From Auanema rhodensis (lineage: Eukaryota > Nematoda > Chromadorea > Rhabditida > Rhabditidae): a DNA stretch of 64,000 bases. Every line of letters starts with the position of its first letter. The stretch's first letter is position 1. Both the position numbers and the translations under genes were made by a program. The stretch covers positions 23,947,638 through 24,011,637 of the forward strand of contig OZ059900.1 in NCBI GenBank assembly GCA_964057225.1, in the 5' to 3' direction. Below are positions 47,889 to 60,879 of this stretch, one piece after another. The notes below the pieces were generated by a model. That model was not told the origin of the DNA. It ran no database searches and saw nothing but the letters and a program-made list of their open reading frames with translations.

Positions 47889-50800
47889 ATGAACAAAAAT
47901 CGATTTAATCAATATTAGCCATAAGGGGCGTGCCCTCAGAATATGCTAATTTCCTTAATTTTCTAACCCCTGTTTTTTTGTCGTGAAAGTGGAACTAGAC
48001 GTTGTACGAACAATTTTGAGCTAGGTTTCATTGACATTGCATGAGTTTGAACACATGAAATCGTAAGTCAAAACCTTGTTTACAGCGAAATTTCCAAAAA
48101 CTGGTTTTCCAGCATAATAAAATATTTCTCATGGGAAATACTGTGTTTTTGTATTTTTCTAGTGTTCAGCATGTAAAATGCTTCATTTTAGTATGTAACA
48201 CGCTGAAATTCGTTGCATTTGACGACTCATATGAACAAAAATCGATTTAATCAATATTAGCCATAAGGGGCGTGCCCTCAGAATATGCTAATTTCCTTAA
48301 TTTTCTGACCCCTGTTTTTTTGTCGTGAAAGTGGAACTAGACGTTGTACGAACAATTTTGAGCTAGGTTTCATTGACATTGCATGAGTTTGAACACATGA
48401 AATCGTAAGTCAAAACCTTGTTTACAGCGAAATTTCCAAAAACTGGTTTTCCAGCATAATAAAATATTTCTCATGGGAAATACTGTGTTTTTGTATTTTT
48501 CTAGTGTTCAGCATGTAAAATGCTTCATTTTAGTATGTAACACGCTGAAATTCGTTGCATTTGACGACTCATATGAACAAAAATCGATTTAATCAATATT
48601 AGCCATAAGGGGCGTGCCCTCAGAATATGCTAATTTCCTTAATTTTCTAACCCCTGTTTTTTTGTCGTGAAAGTGGAACTAGACGTTGTACGAACAATTT
48701 TGAGCTAGGTTTCATTGACATTGCATGAGTTTGAACACATGAAATCGTAAGTCAAAACCTTGTTTACAGCGAAATTTCCAAAAACTGGTTTTCCAGCATA
48801 ATAAAATATTTCTCATGGGAAATACTGTGTTTTTGTTTTTTTCTAGTGTTCAGCATGTAAAATGCTTCATTTTAGTATGTAACACGCAGAAATTCGTTGC
48901 ATTTGACGACTCATATGAACAAAAATCGATTTAATCAATATTAGCCATAAGGGGCGTGCCCTCAGAATATGCTAATTTCCTTAATTTTCTAACCCCTGTT
49001 TTTTTGTCGTGAAAGTGGAACTAGACGTTGTACGAACAATTTTGAGCTAGGTTTCATTGACATTGCATGAGTTTGAACACATGAAATCGTAAGTCAAAAC
49101 CTTGTTTACAGCGAAATTTCCAAAAACTGGTTTTCCAGCATAATAAAATATTTCTCATGGGAAATACTGTGTTTTTGTATTTTTCTAGTGTTCAGCATGT
49201 AAAATGCTTCATTTTAGTATGTAACACGCTGAAATTCGTTGCATTTGACGACTCATATGAACAAAAATCGATTTAATCAATATTAGCCATAAGGGGCGTG
49301 CCCTCAGAATATGCTAATTTCCTTAATTTTCTAACCCCTGTTTTTTTGTCGTGAAAGTGGAACTAGACGTTGTACGAACAATTTTGAGCTAGGTTTCATT
49401 GACATTGCATGAGTTTGAACACATGAAATCGTAAGTCAAAACCTTGTTTACAGCGAAATTTCCAAAAACTGGTTTTCCAGCATAATAAAATATTTCTCAT
49501 GGGAAATACTGTGTTTTTGTATTTTTCTAGTGTTCAGCATGTAAAATGCTTCATTTTAGTATGTAACACACTGAAATTCGTTGCATTTGACGACTCATAT
49601 GAACAAAAATCGATTTAATCAATATTAGCCATAAGGGGCGTGCCCTCAGAATATGCTAATTTCCTTAATTTTCTAACCCCTGTTTTTTTGTCGTGAAAGT
49701 GGAACTAGACGTTGTACGAACAATTTTGAGCTAAGTTTCATTGACATTGCATGAGTTTGAACACATGAAATCGTAAGTCAAAACCTTGTTTACAGCGAAA
49801 TTTCCAAAAACTGGTTTTCCAGCATAATAAAATATTTCTCATGGGAAATACTGTGTTTTTGTTTTTTTCTAGTGTTCAGCATGTAAAATGCTTCATTTTA
49901 GTATGTAACACGCTGAAATTCGTTGCATTTGACGACTCATATGAACAAAAATCGATTTAATCAATATTAGCCATAAGGGGCGTGCCCTCAGAATATGCTA
50001 ATTTCCTTAATTTTCTAACCCCTGTTTTTTGTCGTGAAAGTGGAACTAGACGTTGTACGAACAATTTTGAGCTAGGTTTCATTGACATTGCATGAGTTTG
50101 AACACATGAAATCGTAAGTCAAAACCTTGTTTACAGCGAAATTTCCAAAAACTGGTTTTCCAGCATAATAAAATATTTCTCATGGGAAATACTGTGTTTT
50201 TGTATTCTTCTAGTGTTCAGCATGTAAAATGCTTCATTTTAGTATGTAACACGCTGAAATTCGTTGCATTTGACGACTCATATGAACAAAAATCGATTTA
50301 ATCAATATTAGCCATAAGGGGCGTGCCCTCAGAATATGCTAATTTCCTTAATTTTCTAACCCCTGTTTTTTTGTCGTGAAAGTGGAACTAGACGTTGTAC
50401 GAACAATTTTGAGCTAGGTTTCATTGACATTGCATGAGTTTGAACACATGAAATCGTAAGTCAAAACCTTGTTTACAGCGAAATTTCCAAAAACTGGTTT
50501 TCCAGCATAATAAAATATTTCTCATGGGAAATACTGTGTTTTTGTATTTTTCTAGTGTTCAGCATGTAAAATACTTCATTTTAGTATGTAACACGCTGAA
50601 ATTCGTTGCATTTGACGACTCATATGAACAAAAATCGATTTAATCAATATTAGCCATAAGGGGCGTGCCCTCAGAATATGCTAATTTCCTTAATTTTCTA
50701 ACCCCTGTTTTTTTGTCGTGAAAGTGGAACTAGACGTTGTACGAACAATTTTCAGCTAGGTTTCATTGACATTGCATGAGTTTGAACACATGAAATCGTA

Positions 50801-50965
50801 AGTCAAAACCTTGTTTACAGCGAAATTTCCAAAAACTGGTTTTCCAGCATAATAAAATATTTCTCATGGGAAATACTGTGTTTTTGTATTTTTCTAGTGT
50901 TCAGCATGTAAAATGCTTCATTTTAGTATGTAACACGCTGAAATTCGTTGCATTTGACGACTCAT
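47889..50965. repeat. Satellite segment M141-M149
   Basis: Starts: 47889 (consensus), 48231 (p77G), 48573 (p265T, p316A), 48915 (consensus), 49257 (p314A), 49599 (p136A, p265T), 49941 (T6, p268C), 50282 (p292A), 50624 (p130C). M144-M147 copy M124-M127. M148-M149 stand where M128-M130 stood, so one monomer was lost or gained between the duplicates. Confidence 0.87.
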
Positions 50966-52332
50966 ATGAACAAAAATCGATTTAATCAATATTAGCCATA
51001 AGGGGCGTGCCCTCAGAATATGCTAATTTCCTTAAATTTCTAACCCCTGTTTTTTGTCGTGAAAGTGGAACTAGACGTTGTACGAACAATTTTGAGCTAG
51101 GTTTCATTGACATTGCATGAGTTTGAACACATGAAATCGTAAGTCAAAACCTTGTTTACAGCGAAATTTCCAAAAACTGGTTTTCCAGCATAATAAAATA
51201 TTTCTCATGGGAAATACTGTGTTTTTGTATTCTTCTAGTGTTCAGCATGTAAAATGCTTCATTTTAGTATGTAACACGCTGAAATTCGTTGCATTTGACG
51301 ACTCATATGAACAAAAATCGATTTAATCAATATTAGCCATAAGGGGCGTGCCCTCAGAATATGCTAATTTCCTTAATTTTCTAACCCCTGTTTTTTTGTC
51401 GTGAAAGTGGAACTAGACGTTGTACGAACATTTTTGAGCTAGGTTTCATTGACATTGCATGAGTTTGAACACATGAAATCGTAAGTCAAAACCTTGTTTA
51501 CAGCGAAATTTCCAAAAACTGGTTTTCCAGCATAATAAAATATTTCTCATGGGAAATACTGTGTTTTTGTATTTTTCTAGTGTTCAGCATGTAAAATACT
51601 TCATTTTAGTATGTAACACGCTGAAATTCGTTGCATTTGACGACTCATATGAACAAAAATCGATTTAATCAATATTAGCCATAAGGGGCGTGCCCTCAGA
51701 ATATGCTAATTTCCTTAATTTTCTAACCCTTGTTTTTTTGTCGTGAAAGTGGAACTAGACGTTGTACGAACAATTTTGAGCTAGGTTTCATTGACATTGC
51801 ATGAGTTTGAACACATGAAATCGTAAGTCAAAACCTTGTTTACAGCGAAATTTCCAAAAACTGGTTTTCCAGCATAATAAAACATTTCTCATGGGAAATA
51901 CTGTGTTTTTGTATTTTTCTAGTGTTCAGCATGTAAAATGCTTCATTTTAGTATGTAACACGCTGAAATTCGTTGCATTTGACGAATCATATGAACAAAA
52001 ATCGATTTAATCAATATTAGCCATAAGGGGCGTGCCCTCAGAATATGCTAATTTCCTTAATTTTCTAACCCCTGTTTTTTTGTCGTGAAAGTGGAACTAG
52101 ACGTTGTACGAACAATTTTGAGCTAGGTTTCATTGACATTGCATGAGTTTGAACACATGAAATCGTAAGTCAAAACCTTGTTTACAGCGAAATTTCCAAA
52201 AACTGGTTTTCCAGCATAATAAAATATTTCTCATGGGAAATACTGTGTTTTTGTATTTTTCTAGTGTTCAGCATGTAAAATGGTTCATTTTAGTATGTAA
52301 CACGCTGAAATTCGTTGCATTTGACGACTCAT
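50966..52332. repeat. Four-monomer higher-order unit, copy 3 (M150-M153)
   Basis: Starts: 50966, 51307, 51649, 51991. Same marker order as copies 1 and 2. It directly abuts copy 4, giving a true tandem pair of 1,367-bp units. Confidence 0.92.
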
Positions 52333-53699
52333 ATGAACAAAAATCGATTTAATCAATATTAGCCATAAGGGGCGTGCCCTCAGAATATGCTAATTTCCTT
52401 AAATTTCTAACCCCTGTTTTTTGTCGTGAAAGTGGAACTAGACGTTGTACGAACAATTTTGAGCTAGGTTTCATTGACATTGCATGAGTTTGAACACATG
52501 AAATCGTAAGTCAAAACCTTGTTTACAGCGAAATTTCCAAAAACTGGTTTTCCAGCATAATAAAATATTTCTCATGGGAAATACTGTGTTTTTGTATTCT
52601 TCTAGTGTTCAGCATGTAAAATGCTTCATTTTAGTATGTAACACGCTGAAATTCGTTGCATTTGACGACTCATATGAACAAAAATCGATTTAATCAATAT
52701 TAGCCATAAGGGGCGTGCCCTCAGAATATGCTAATTTCCTTAATTTTCTAACCCCTGTTTTTTTGTCGTGAAAGTGGAACTAGACGTTGTACGAACATTT
52801 TTGAGCTAGGTTTCATTGACATTGCATGAGTTTGAACACATGAAATCGTAAGTCAAAACCTTGTTTACAGCGAAATTTCCAAAAACTGGTTTTCCAGCAT
52901 AATAAAATATTTCTCATGGGAAATACTGTGTTTTTGTATTTTTCTAGTGTTCAGCATGTAAAATACTTCATTTTAGTATGTAACACGCTGAAATTCGTTG
53001 CATTTGACGACTCATATGAACAAAAATCGATTTAATCAATATTAGCCATAAGGGGCGTGCCCTCAGAATATGCTAATTTCCTTAATTTTCTAACCCTTGT
53101 TTTTTTGTCGTGAAAGTGGAACTAGACGTTGTACGAACAATTTTGAGCTAGGTTTCATTGACATTGCATGAGTTTGAACACATGAAATCGTAAGTCAAAA
53201 CCTTGTTTACAGCGAAATTTCCAAAAACTGGTTTTCCAGCATAATAAAACATTTCTCATGGGAAATACTGTGTTTTTGTATTTTTCTAGTGTTCAGCATG
53301 TAAAATGCTTCATTTTAGTATGTAACACGCTGAAATTCGTTGCATTTGACGAATCATATGAACAAAAATCGATTTAATCAATATTAGCCATAAGGGGCGT
53401 GCCCTCAGAATATGCTAATTTCCTTAATTTTCTAACCCCTGTTTTTTTGTCGTGAAAGTGGAACTAGACGTTGTACGAACAATTTTGAGCTAGGTTTCAT
53501 TGACATTGCATGAGTTTGAACACATGAAATCGTAAGTCAAAACCTTGTTTACAGCGAAATTTCCAAAAACTGGTTTTCCAGCATAATAAAATATTTCTCA
53601 TGGGAAATACTGTGTTTTTGTATTTTTCTAGTGTTCAGCATGTAAAATGGTTCATTTTAGTATGTAACACGCTGAAATTCGTTGCATTTGACGACTCAT
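52333..53699. repeat. Four-monomer higher-order unit, copy 4 (M154-M157)
   Basis: Starts: 52333, 52674, 53016, 53358. Same marker order again. With the next two monomers (M158 consensus, M159 p77G) it forms a 2,051-bp string matching 46522-48572, 5,811 bp upstream. Confidence 0.92.
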
Positions 53700-55067
53700 A
53701 TGAACAAAAATCGATTTAATCAATATTAGCCATAAGGGGCGTGCCCTCAGAATATGCTAATTTCCTTAATTTTCTAACCCCTGTTTTTTTGTCGTGAAAG
53801 TGGAACTAGACGTTGTACGAACAATTTTGAGCTAGGTTTCATTGACATTGCATGAGTTTGAACACATGAAATCGTAAGTCAAAACCTTGTTTACAGCGAA
53901 ATTTCCAAAAACTGGTTTTCCAGCATAATAAAATATTTCTCATGGGAAATACTGTGTTTTTGTATTTTTCTAGTGTTCAGCATGTAAAATGCTTCATTTT
54001 AGTATGTAACACGCTGAAATTCGTTGCATTTGACGACTCATATGAACAAAAATCGATTTAATCAATATTAGCCATAAGGGGCGTGCCCTCAGAATATGCT
54101 AATTTCCTTAATTTTCTGACCCCTGTTTTTTTGTCGTGAAAGTGGAACTAGACGTTGTACGAACAATTTTGAGCTAGGTTTCATTGACATTGCATGAGTT
54201 TGAACACATGAAATCGTAAGTCAAAACCTTGTTTACAGCGAAATTTCCAAAAACTGGTTTTCCAGCATAATAAAATATTTCTCATGGGAAATACTGTGTT
54301 TTTGTATTTTTCTAGTGTTCAGCATGTAAAATGCTTCATTTTAGTATGTAACACGCTGAAATTCGTTGCATTTGACGACTCATATGAACAAAAATCGATT
54401 TAATCAATATTAGCCATAAGGGGCGTGCCCTCAGAATATGCTAATTTCCTTAATTTTCTAACCCCTGTTTTTTTGTCGTGAAAGTGGAACTAGACGTTGT
54501 ACGAACAATTTTGAGCTAGGTTTCATTGACATTGCATGAGTTTGAACACATGAAATCGTAAGTCAAAACCTTGTTTACAGCGAAATTTCCAAAAACTGGT
54601 TTTCCAGCATAATAAAATATTTCTCATGGGAAATACTGTGTTTTTGTATTTTTCTAGTGTTCAGCATGTAAAATGCTTCATTTTAGTATGTAACACGCTG
54701 AAATTCGTTGCATTTGACGACTCATATGAACAAAAATCGATTTAATCAATATTAGCTATAAGGGGCGTGCCCTCAGAATATGCTAATTTCCTTAATTTTC
54801 TAACCCCTGTTTTTTTGTCGTGAAAGTGGAACTAGACGTTGTACGAACAATTTTGAGCTAAGTTTCATTGACATTGCATGAGTTTGAACACATGAAATCG
54901 TAAGTCAAAACCTTGTTTACAGCGAAATTTCCAAAAACTGGTTTTCCAGCATAATAAAATATTTCTCATGGGAAATACTGTGTTTTTGTTTTTTTCTAGT
55001 GTTCAGCATGTAAAATGCTTCATTTTAGTATGTAACACGCTGAAATTCGTTGCATTTGACGACTCAT
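53700..55067. repeat. Satellite segment M158-M161
   Basis: Starts: 53700 (consensus), 54042 (p77G), 54384 (consensus), 54726 (p32T, p136A, p265T). M161 recurs as M172 (58487). In both places it immediately precedes the p268C-rich unit, so it belongs to that unit's flank. Confidence 0.87.
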
Positions 55068-57460
55068 ATGAACAAAAATCGATTTAATCAATATTAGCCA
55101 TAAGGGGCGTGCCCTCAGAATATGCTAATTTCCTTAATTTTCTAACCCCTGTTTTTTTGTCGTGAAAGTGGAACTAGACGTTGTACGAACAATTTTGAGC
55201 TAGGTTTCATTGACATTGCATGAGTTTGAACACATGAAATCGTAAGTCAAAACCTTGTTTACAGCGAAATTTCCAAAAACTGGTTTTCCAGCATAATAAA
55301 ATATTTCTCATGGGAAATACTGTGTTTTTGTATTCTTCTAGTGTTCAGCATGTAAAATGCTTCATTTTAGTATGTAACACGCTGAAATTCGTTGCATTTG
55401 ACGACTCATATGAACAAAAATCGATTTAATCAATATTAGCCATAAGGGGCGTGCCCTCAGAATATGCTAATTTCCTTAATTTTCTAACCCCTGTTTTTTT
55501 GTCGTGAAAGTGGAACTAGACGTTGTACGAACAATTTTGAGCTAGGTTTCATTGACATTGCATGAGTTTGAACACATGAAATCGTAAGTCAAAACCTTGT
55601 TTACAGCGAAATTTCCAAAAACTGGTTTTCCAGCATAATAAAATATTTCTCATGGGAAATACTGTGTTTTTGTATTCTTCTAGTGTTCAGCATGTAAAAT
55701 GCTTCATTTTAGTATGTAACACGCTGAAATTCGTTGCATTTGACGACTCATATGAACAAAAATCGATTTAATCAATATTAGCCATAAGGGGCGTGCCCTC
55801 AGAATATGCTAATTTCCTTAATTTTCTAACCCCTGTTTTTTTGTCGTGAAAGTGGAACTAGACGTTGTACGAACAATTTTGAGCTAGGTTTCATTGACAT
55901 TGCATGAGTTTGAACACATGAAATCGTAAGTCAAAACCTTGTTTACAGCGAAATTTCCAAAAACTGGTTTTCCAGCATAATAAAATATTTCTCATGGGAA
56001 ATACTGTGTTTTTGTATTCTTCTAGTGTTCAGCATGTAAAATGCTTCATTTTAGTATGTAACACGCTGAAATTCGTTGCATTTGACGACTCATATGAACA
56101 AAAATCGATTTAATCAATATTAGCCATAAGGGGCGTGCCCTCAGAATATGCTAATTTCCTTAATTTTCTAACCCCTGTTTTTTTGTCGTGAAAGTGGAAC
56201 TAGACGTTGTACGAACAATTTTGAGCTAGGTTTCATTGACATTGCATGAGTTTGAACACATGAAATCGTAAGTCAAAACCTTGTTTACAGCGAAATTTCC
56301 AAAAACTGGTTTTCCAGCATAATAAAATATTTCTCATGGGAAATACTGTGTTTTTGTATATTTCTAGTGTTCAGCATGTGAAATGCTTCATTTTAGTATG
56401 TAGCACGCTGAAATTCGTTGCATTTGACGACTCATATGAACAAAAATCGATTTAATCAATATTAGCCATAAGGGGCGTGCCCTCAGAATATGCTAATTTC
56501 CTTAATTTTCTAACCCCTGTTTTTTTGTCGTGAAAGTGGAACTAGACGTTGTACGAACAATTTTGAGCTAGGTTTCATTGACATTGCATGAGTTTGAACA
56601 CATGAAATCGTAAGTCAAAACCTTGTTTACAGCGAAATTTCCAAAAACTGGTTTTCCAGCATAATAAAATATTTCTCATGGGAAATACTGTGTTTTTGTA
56701 TTTTTCTAGTGTTCAGCATGTAAAATGCTTCATTTTAGTATGTAACACGCTGAAATTCGTTGCATTTGACGACTCATATGAACAAAAATCGATTTAATCA
56801 ATATTAGCCATAAGGGGCGTGCCCTCAGAATATGCTAATTTCCTTAAATTTCTAACCCCTGTTTTTTGTCGTGAAAGTGGAACTAGACGTTGTACGAACA
56901 ATTTTGAGCTAGGTTTCATTGACATTGCATGAGTTTGAACACATGAAATCGTAAGTCAAAACCTTGTTTACAGCGAAATTTCCAAAAACTGGTTTTCCAG
57001 CATAATAAAATATTTCTCATGGGAAATACTGTGTTTTTGTATTCTTCTAGTGTTCAGCATGTAAAATGCTTCATTTTAGTATGTAACACGCTGAAATTCG
57101 TTGCATTTAACGACTCATATGAACAAAAATCGATTTAATCAATATTAGCCATAAGGGGCGTGCCCTCAGAATATGCTAATTTCCTTAATTTTCTAACCCC
57201 TGTTTTTTTGTCGTGAAAGTGGAACTAGACGTTGTATGAACATTTTTGAGCTAGGTTTCATTGACATTGCATGAGTTTGAACACATGAAATCGTAAGTCA
57301 AAACCTTGTTTACAGCGAAATTTCCAAAAACTGGTTTTCCAGCATAATAAAATATTTCTCATGGGAAATACTGTGTTTTTGTATTTTTCTAGTGTTCAGC
57401 ATGTAAAATACTTCATTTTAGTATGTAACACGCTGAAATTCGTTGCATTTGACGACTCAT
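55068..57460. repeat. p268C-run unit, copy 1 (M162-M168, seven monomers)
   Basis: Three p268C monomers (55068, 55410, 55752), then M165 (56094) p267A/p287G/p310G, M166 (56436) consensus, M167 (56778) p71A/T6/p268C/p333A, M168 (57119) p119T/p125T/p292A. M167-M168 are derived from the M131-M132 types by adding p333A and p119T. The unit is 2,393 bp. Confidence 0.9.
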
Positions 57461-58828
57461 ATGAACAAAAATCGATTTAATCAATATTAGCCATAAGGGG
57501 CGTGCCCTCAGAATATGCTAATTTCCTTAATTTTCTAACCCTTGTTTTTTTGTCGTGAAAGTGGAACTAGACGTTGTACGAACAATTTTGAGCTAGGTTT
57601 CATTGACATTGCATGAGTTTGAACACATGAAATCGTAAGTCAAAACCTTGTTTACAGCGAAATTTCCAAAAACTGGTTTTCCAGCATAATAAAATATTTC
57701 TCATGGGAAATACTGTGTTTTCGTATTTTTCTAGTGTTCAGCATGTAAAATGGTTCATTTTAGTATGTAACACGCTGAAATTCGTTGCATTTGACGACTC
57801 ATATGAACAAAAATCGATTTAATCAATATTAGCCATAAGGGGCGTGCCCTCAGAATATGCTAATTTCCTTAATTTTCTAACCCCTGTTTTTTTGTCGTGA
57901 AAGTGGAACTAGACGTTGTACGAACAATTTTGAGCTAGGTTTCATTGACATTGCATGAGTTTGTACACATGAAATCGTAAGTCAAAACCTTGTTTACAGC
58001 GAAATTTCCAAAAACTGGTTTTCCAGCATAATAAAATATTTCTCATGGGAAATACTGTGTTTTTGTATTTTTCTAGTGTTCAGCATGTAAAATGCTTCAT
58101 TTTAGTATGTAACACGCTGAAATTCGTTGCATTTAACGACTCATATGAACAAAAATCGATTTAATCAATATTAGCCATAAGGGGCGTGCCCTCAGAATAT
58201 GCTAATTTCCTTAATTTTCTAACCCCTGTTTTTTTGTCGTGAAAGTGGAATTAGACGTTGTATGAACATTTTTGAGCTAGGTTTCATTGACATTGCATGA
58301 GTTTGAACACATGAAATCGTAAGTCAAAACCTTGTTTACAGCGAAATTTCCAAAAACTGGTTTTCCAGCATAATAAAATATTTCTCATGGGAAATACTGT
58401 GTTTTTGTATTTTTCTAGTGTTCAGCATGTAAAATGCTTCATTTTAGTATGTAACACGCTGAAATTCGTTGCATTTGACGACTCATATGAACAAAAATCG
58501 ATTTAATCAATATTAGCTATAAGGGGCGTGCCCTCAGAATATGCTAATTTCCTTAATTTTCTAACCCCTGTTTTTTTGTCGTGAAAGTGGAACTAGACGT
58601 TGTACGAACAATTTTGAGCTAAGTTTCATTGACATTGCATGAGTTTGAACACATGAAATCGTAAGTCAAAACCTTGTTTACAGCGAAATTTCCAAAAACT
58701 GGTTTTCCAGCATAATAAAATATTTCTCATGGGAAATACTGTGTTTTTGTTTTTTTCTAGTGTTCAGCATGTAAAATGCTTCATTTTAGTATGTAACACG
58801 CTGAAATTCGTTGCATTTGACGACTCAT
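57461..58828. repeat. Interrupting segment M169-M172
   Basis: M169 (57461) combines p82T of the M133 type with p293G of the M134 type and has a private p262 T to C; it lacks p235C and p338A, so it is probably chimeric. M170 (57803) has a private p162T and p333A. M171 (58145) has p119T and p125T, a private p107 C to T, but not p292A. M172 (58487) repeats M161. M170-M171 look like a partly converted version of M167-M168. Confidence 0.83.
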
Positions 58829-60879
58829 ATGAACAAAAATCGATTTAATCAATATTAGCCATAAGGGGCGTGCCCTCAGAATATGCTAATTTCCTTAATT
58901 TTCTAACCCCTGTTTTTTTGTCGTGAAAGTGGAACTAGACGTTGTACGAACAATTTTGAGCTAGGTTTCATTGACATTGCATGAGTTTGAACACATGAAA
59001 TCGTAAGTCAAAACCTTGTTTACAGCGAAATTTCCAAAAACTGGTTTTCCAGCATAATAAAATATTTCTCATGGGAAATACTGTGTTTTTGTATTCTTCT
59101 AGTGTTCAGCATGTAAAATGCTTCATTTTAGTATGTAACACGCTGAAATTCGTTGCATTTGACGACTCATATGAACAAAAATCGATTTAATCAATATTAG
59201 CCATAAGGGGCGTGCCCTCAGAATATGCTAATTTCCTTAATTTTCTAACCCCTGTTTTTTTGTCGTGAAAGTGGAACTAGACGTTGTACGAACAATTTTG
59301 AGCTAGGTTTCATTGACATTGCATGAGTTTGAACACATGAAATCGTAAGTCAAAACCTTGTTTACAGCGAAATTTCCAAAAACTGGTTTTCCAGCATAAT
59401 AAAATATTTCTCATGGGAAATACTGTGTTTTTGTATTCTTCTAGTGTTCAGCATGTAAAATGCTTCATTTTAGTATGTAACACGCTGAAATTCGTTGCAT
59501 TTGACGACTCATATGAACAAAAATCGATTTAATCAATATTAGCCATAAGGGGCGTGCCCTCAGAATATGCTAATTTCCTTAATTTTCTAACCCCTGTTTT
59601 TTTGTCGTGAAAGTGGAACTAGACGTTGTACGAACAATTTTGAGCTAGGTTTCATTGACATTGCATGAGTTTGAACACATGAAATCGTAAGTCAAAACCT
59701 TGTTTACAGCGAAATTTCCAAAAACTGGTTTTCCAGCATAATAAAATATTTCTCATGGGAAATACTGTGTTTTTGTATATTTCTAGTGTTCAGCATGTAA
59801 AATGCTTCATTTTAGTATGTAGCACGCTGAAATTCGTTGCATTTGACGACTCATATGAACAAAAATCGATTTAATCAATATTAGCCATAAGGGGCGTGCC
59901 CTCAGAATATGCTAATTTCCTTAATTTTCTAACCCCTGTTTTTTTGTCGTGAAAGTGGAACTAGACGTTGTACGAACAATTTTGAGCTAGGTTTCATTGA
60001 CATTGCATGAGTTTGAACACATGAAATCGTAAGTCAAAACCTTGTTTACAGCGAAATTTCCAAAAACTGGTTTTCCAGCATAATAAAATATTTCTCATGG
60101 GAAATACTGTGTTTTTGTATTTTTCTAGTGTTCAGCATGTAAAATGCTTCATTTTAGTATGTAACACGCTGAAATTCGTTGCATTTGACGACTCATATGA
60201 ACAAAAATCGATTTAATCAATATTAGCCATAAGGGGCGTGCCCTCAGAATATGCTAATTTCCTTAAATTTCTAACCCCTGTTTTTTGTCGTGAAAGTGGA
60301 ACTAGACGTTGTACGAACAATTTTGAGCTAGGTTTCATTGACATTGCATGAGTTTGAACACATGAAATCGTAAGTCAAAACCTTGTTTACAGCGAAATTT
60401 CCAAAAACTGGTTTTCCAGCATAATAAAATATTTCTCATGGGAAATACTGTGTTTTTGTATTCTTCTAGTGTTCAGCATGTAAAATGCTTCATTTTAGTA
60501 TGTAACACGCTGAAATTCGTTGCATTTAACGACTCATATGAACAAAAATCGATTTAATCAATATTAGCCATAAGGGGCGTGCCCTCAGAATATGCTAATT
60601 TCCTTAATTTTCTAACCCCTGTTTTTTTGTCGTGAAAGTGGAACTAGACGTTGTATGAACATTTTTGAGCTAGGTTTCATTGACATTGCATGAGTTTGAA
60701 CACATGAAATCGTAAGTCAAAACCTTGTTTACAGCGAAATTTCCAAAAACTGGTTTTCCAGCATAATAAAATATTTCTCATGGGAAATACTGTGTTTTTG
60801 TATTTTTCTAGTGTTCAGCATGTAAAATACTTCATTTTAGTATGTAACACGCTGAAATTCGTTGCATTTGACGACTCAT
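58829..60879. repeat. p268C-run unit, copy 2 (M173-M178, six monomers)
   Basis: Two p268C monomers (58829, 59171), then 59513 (p267A, p310G), 59855 (consensus), 60197 (p71A, T6, p268C, p333A), 60538 (p119T, p125T, p292A). Same order as copy 1 with one fewer p268C monomer, 2,051 bp. Confidence 0.9.
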
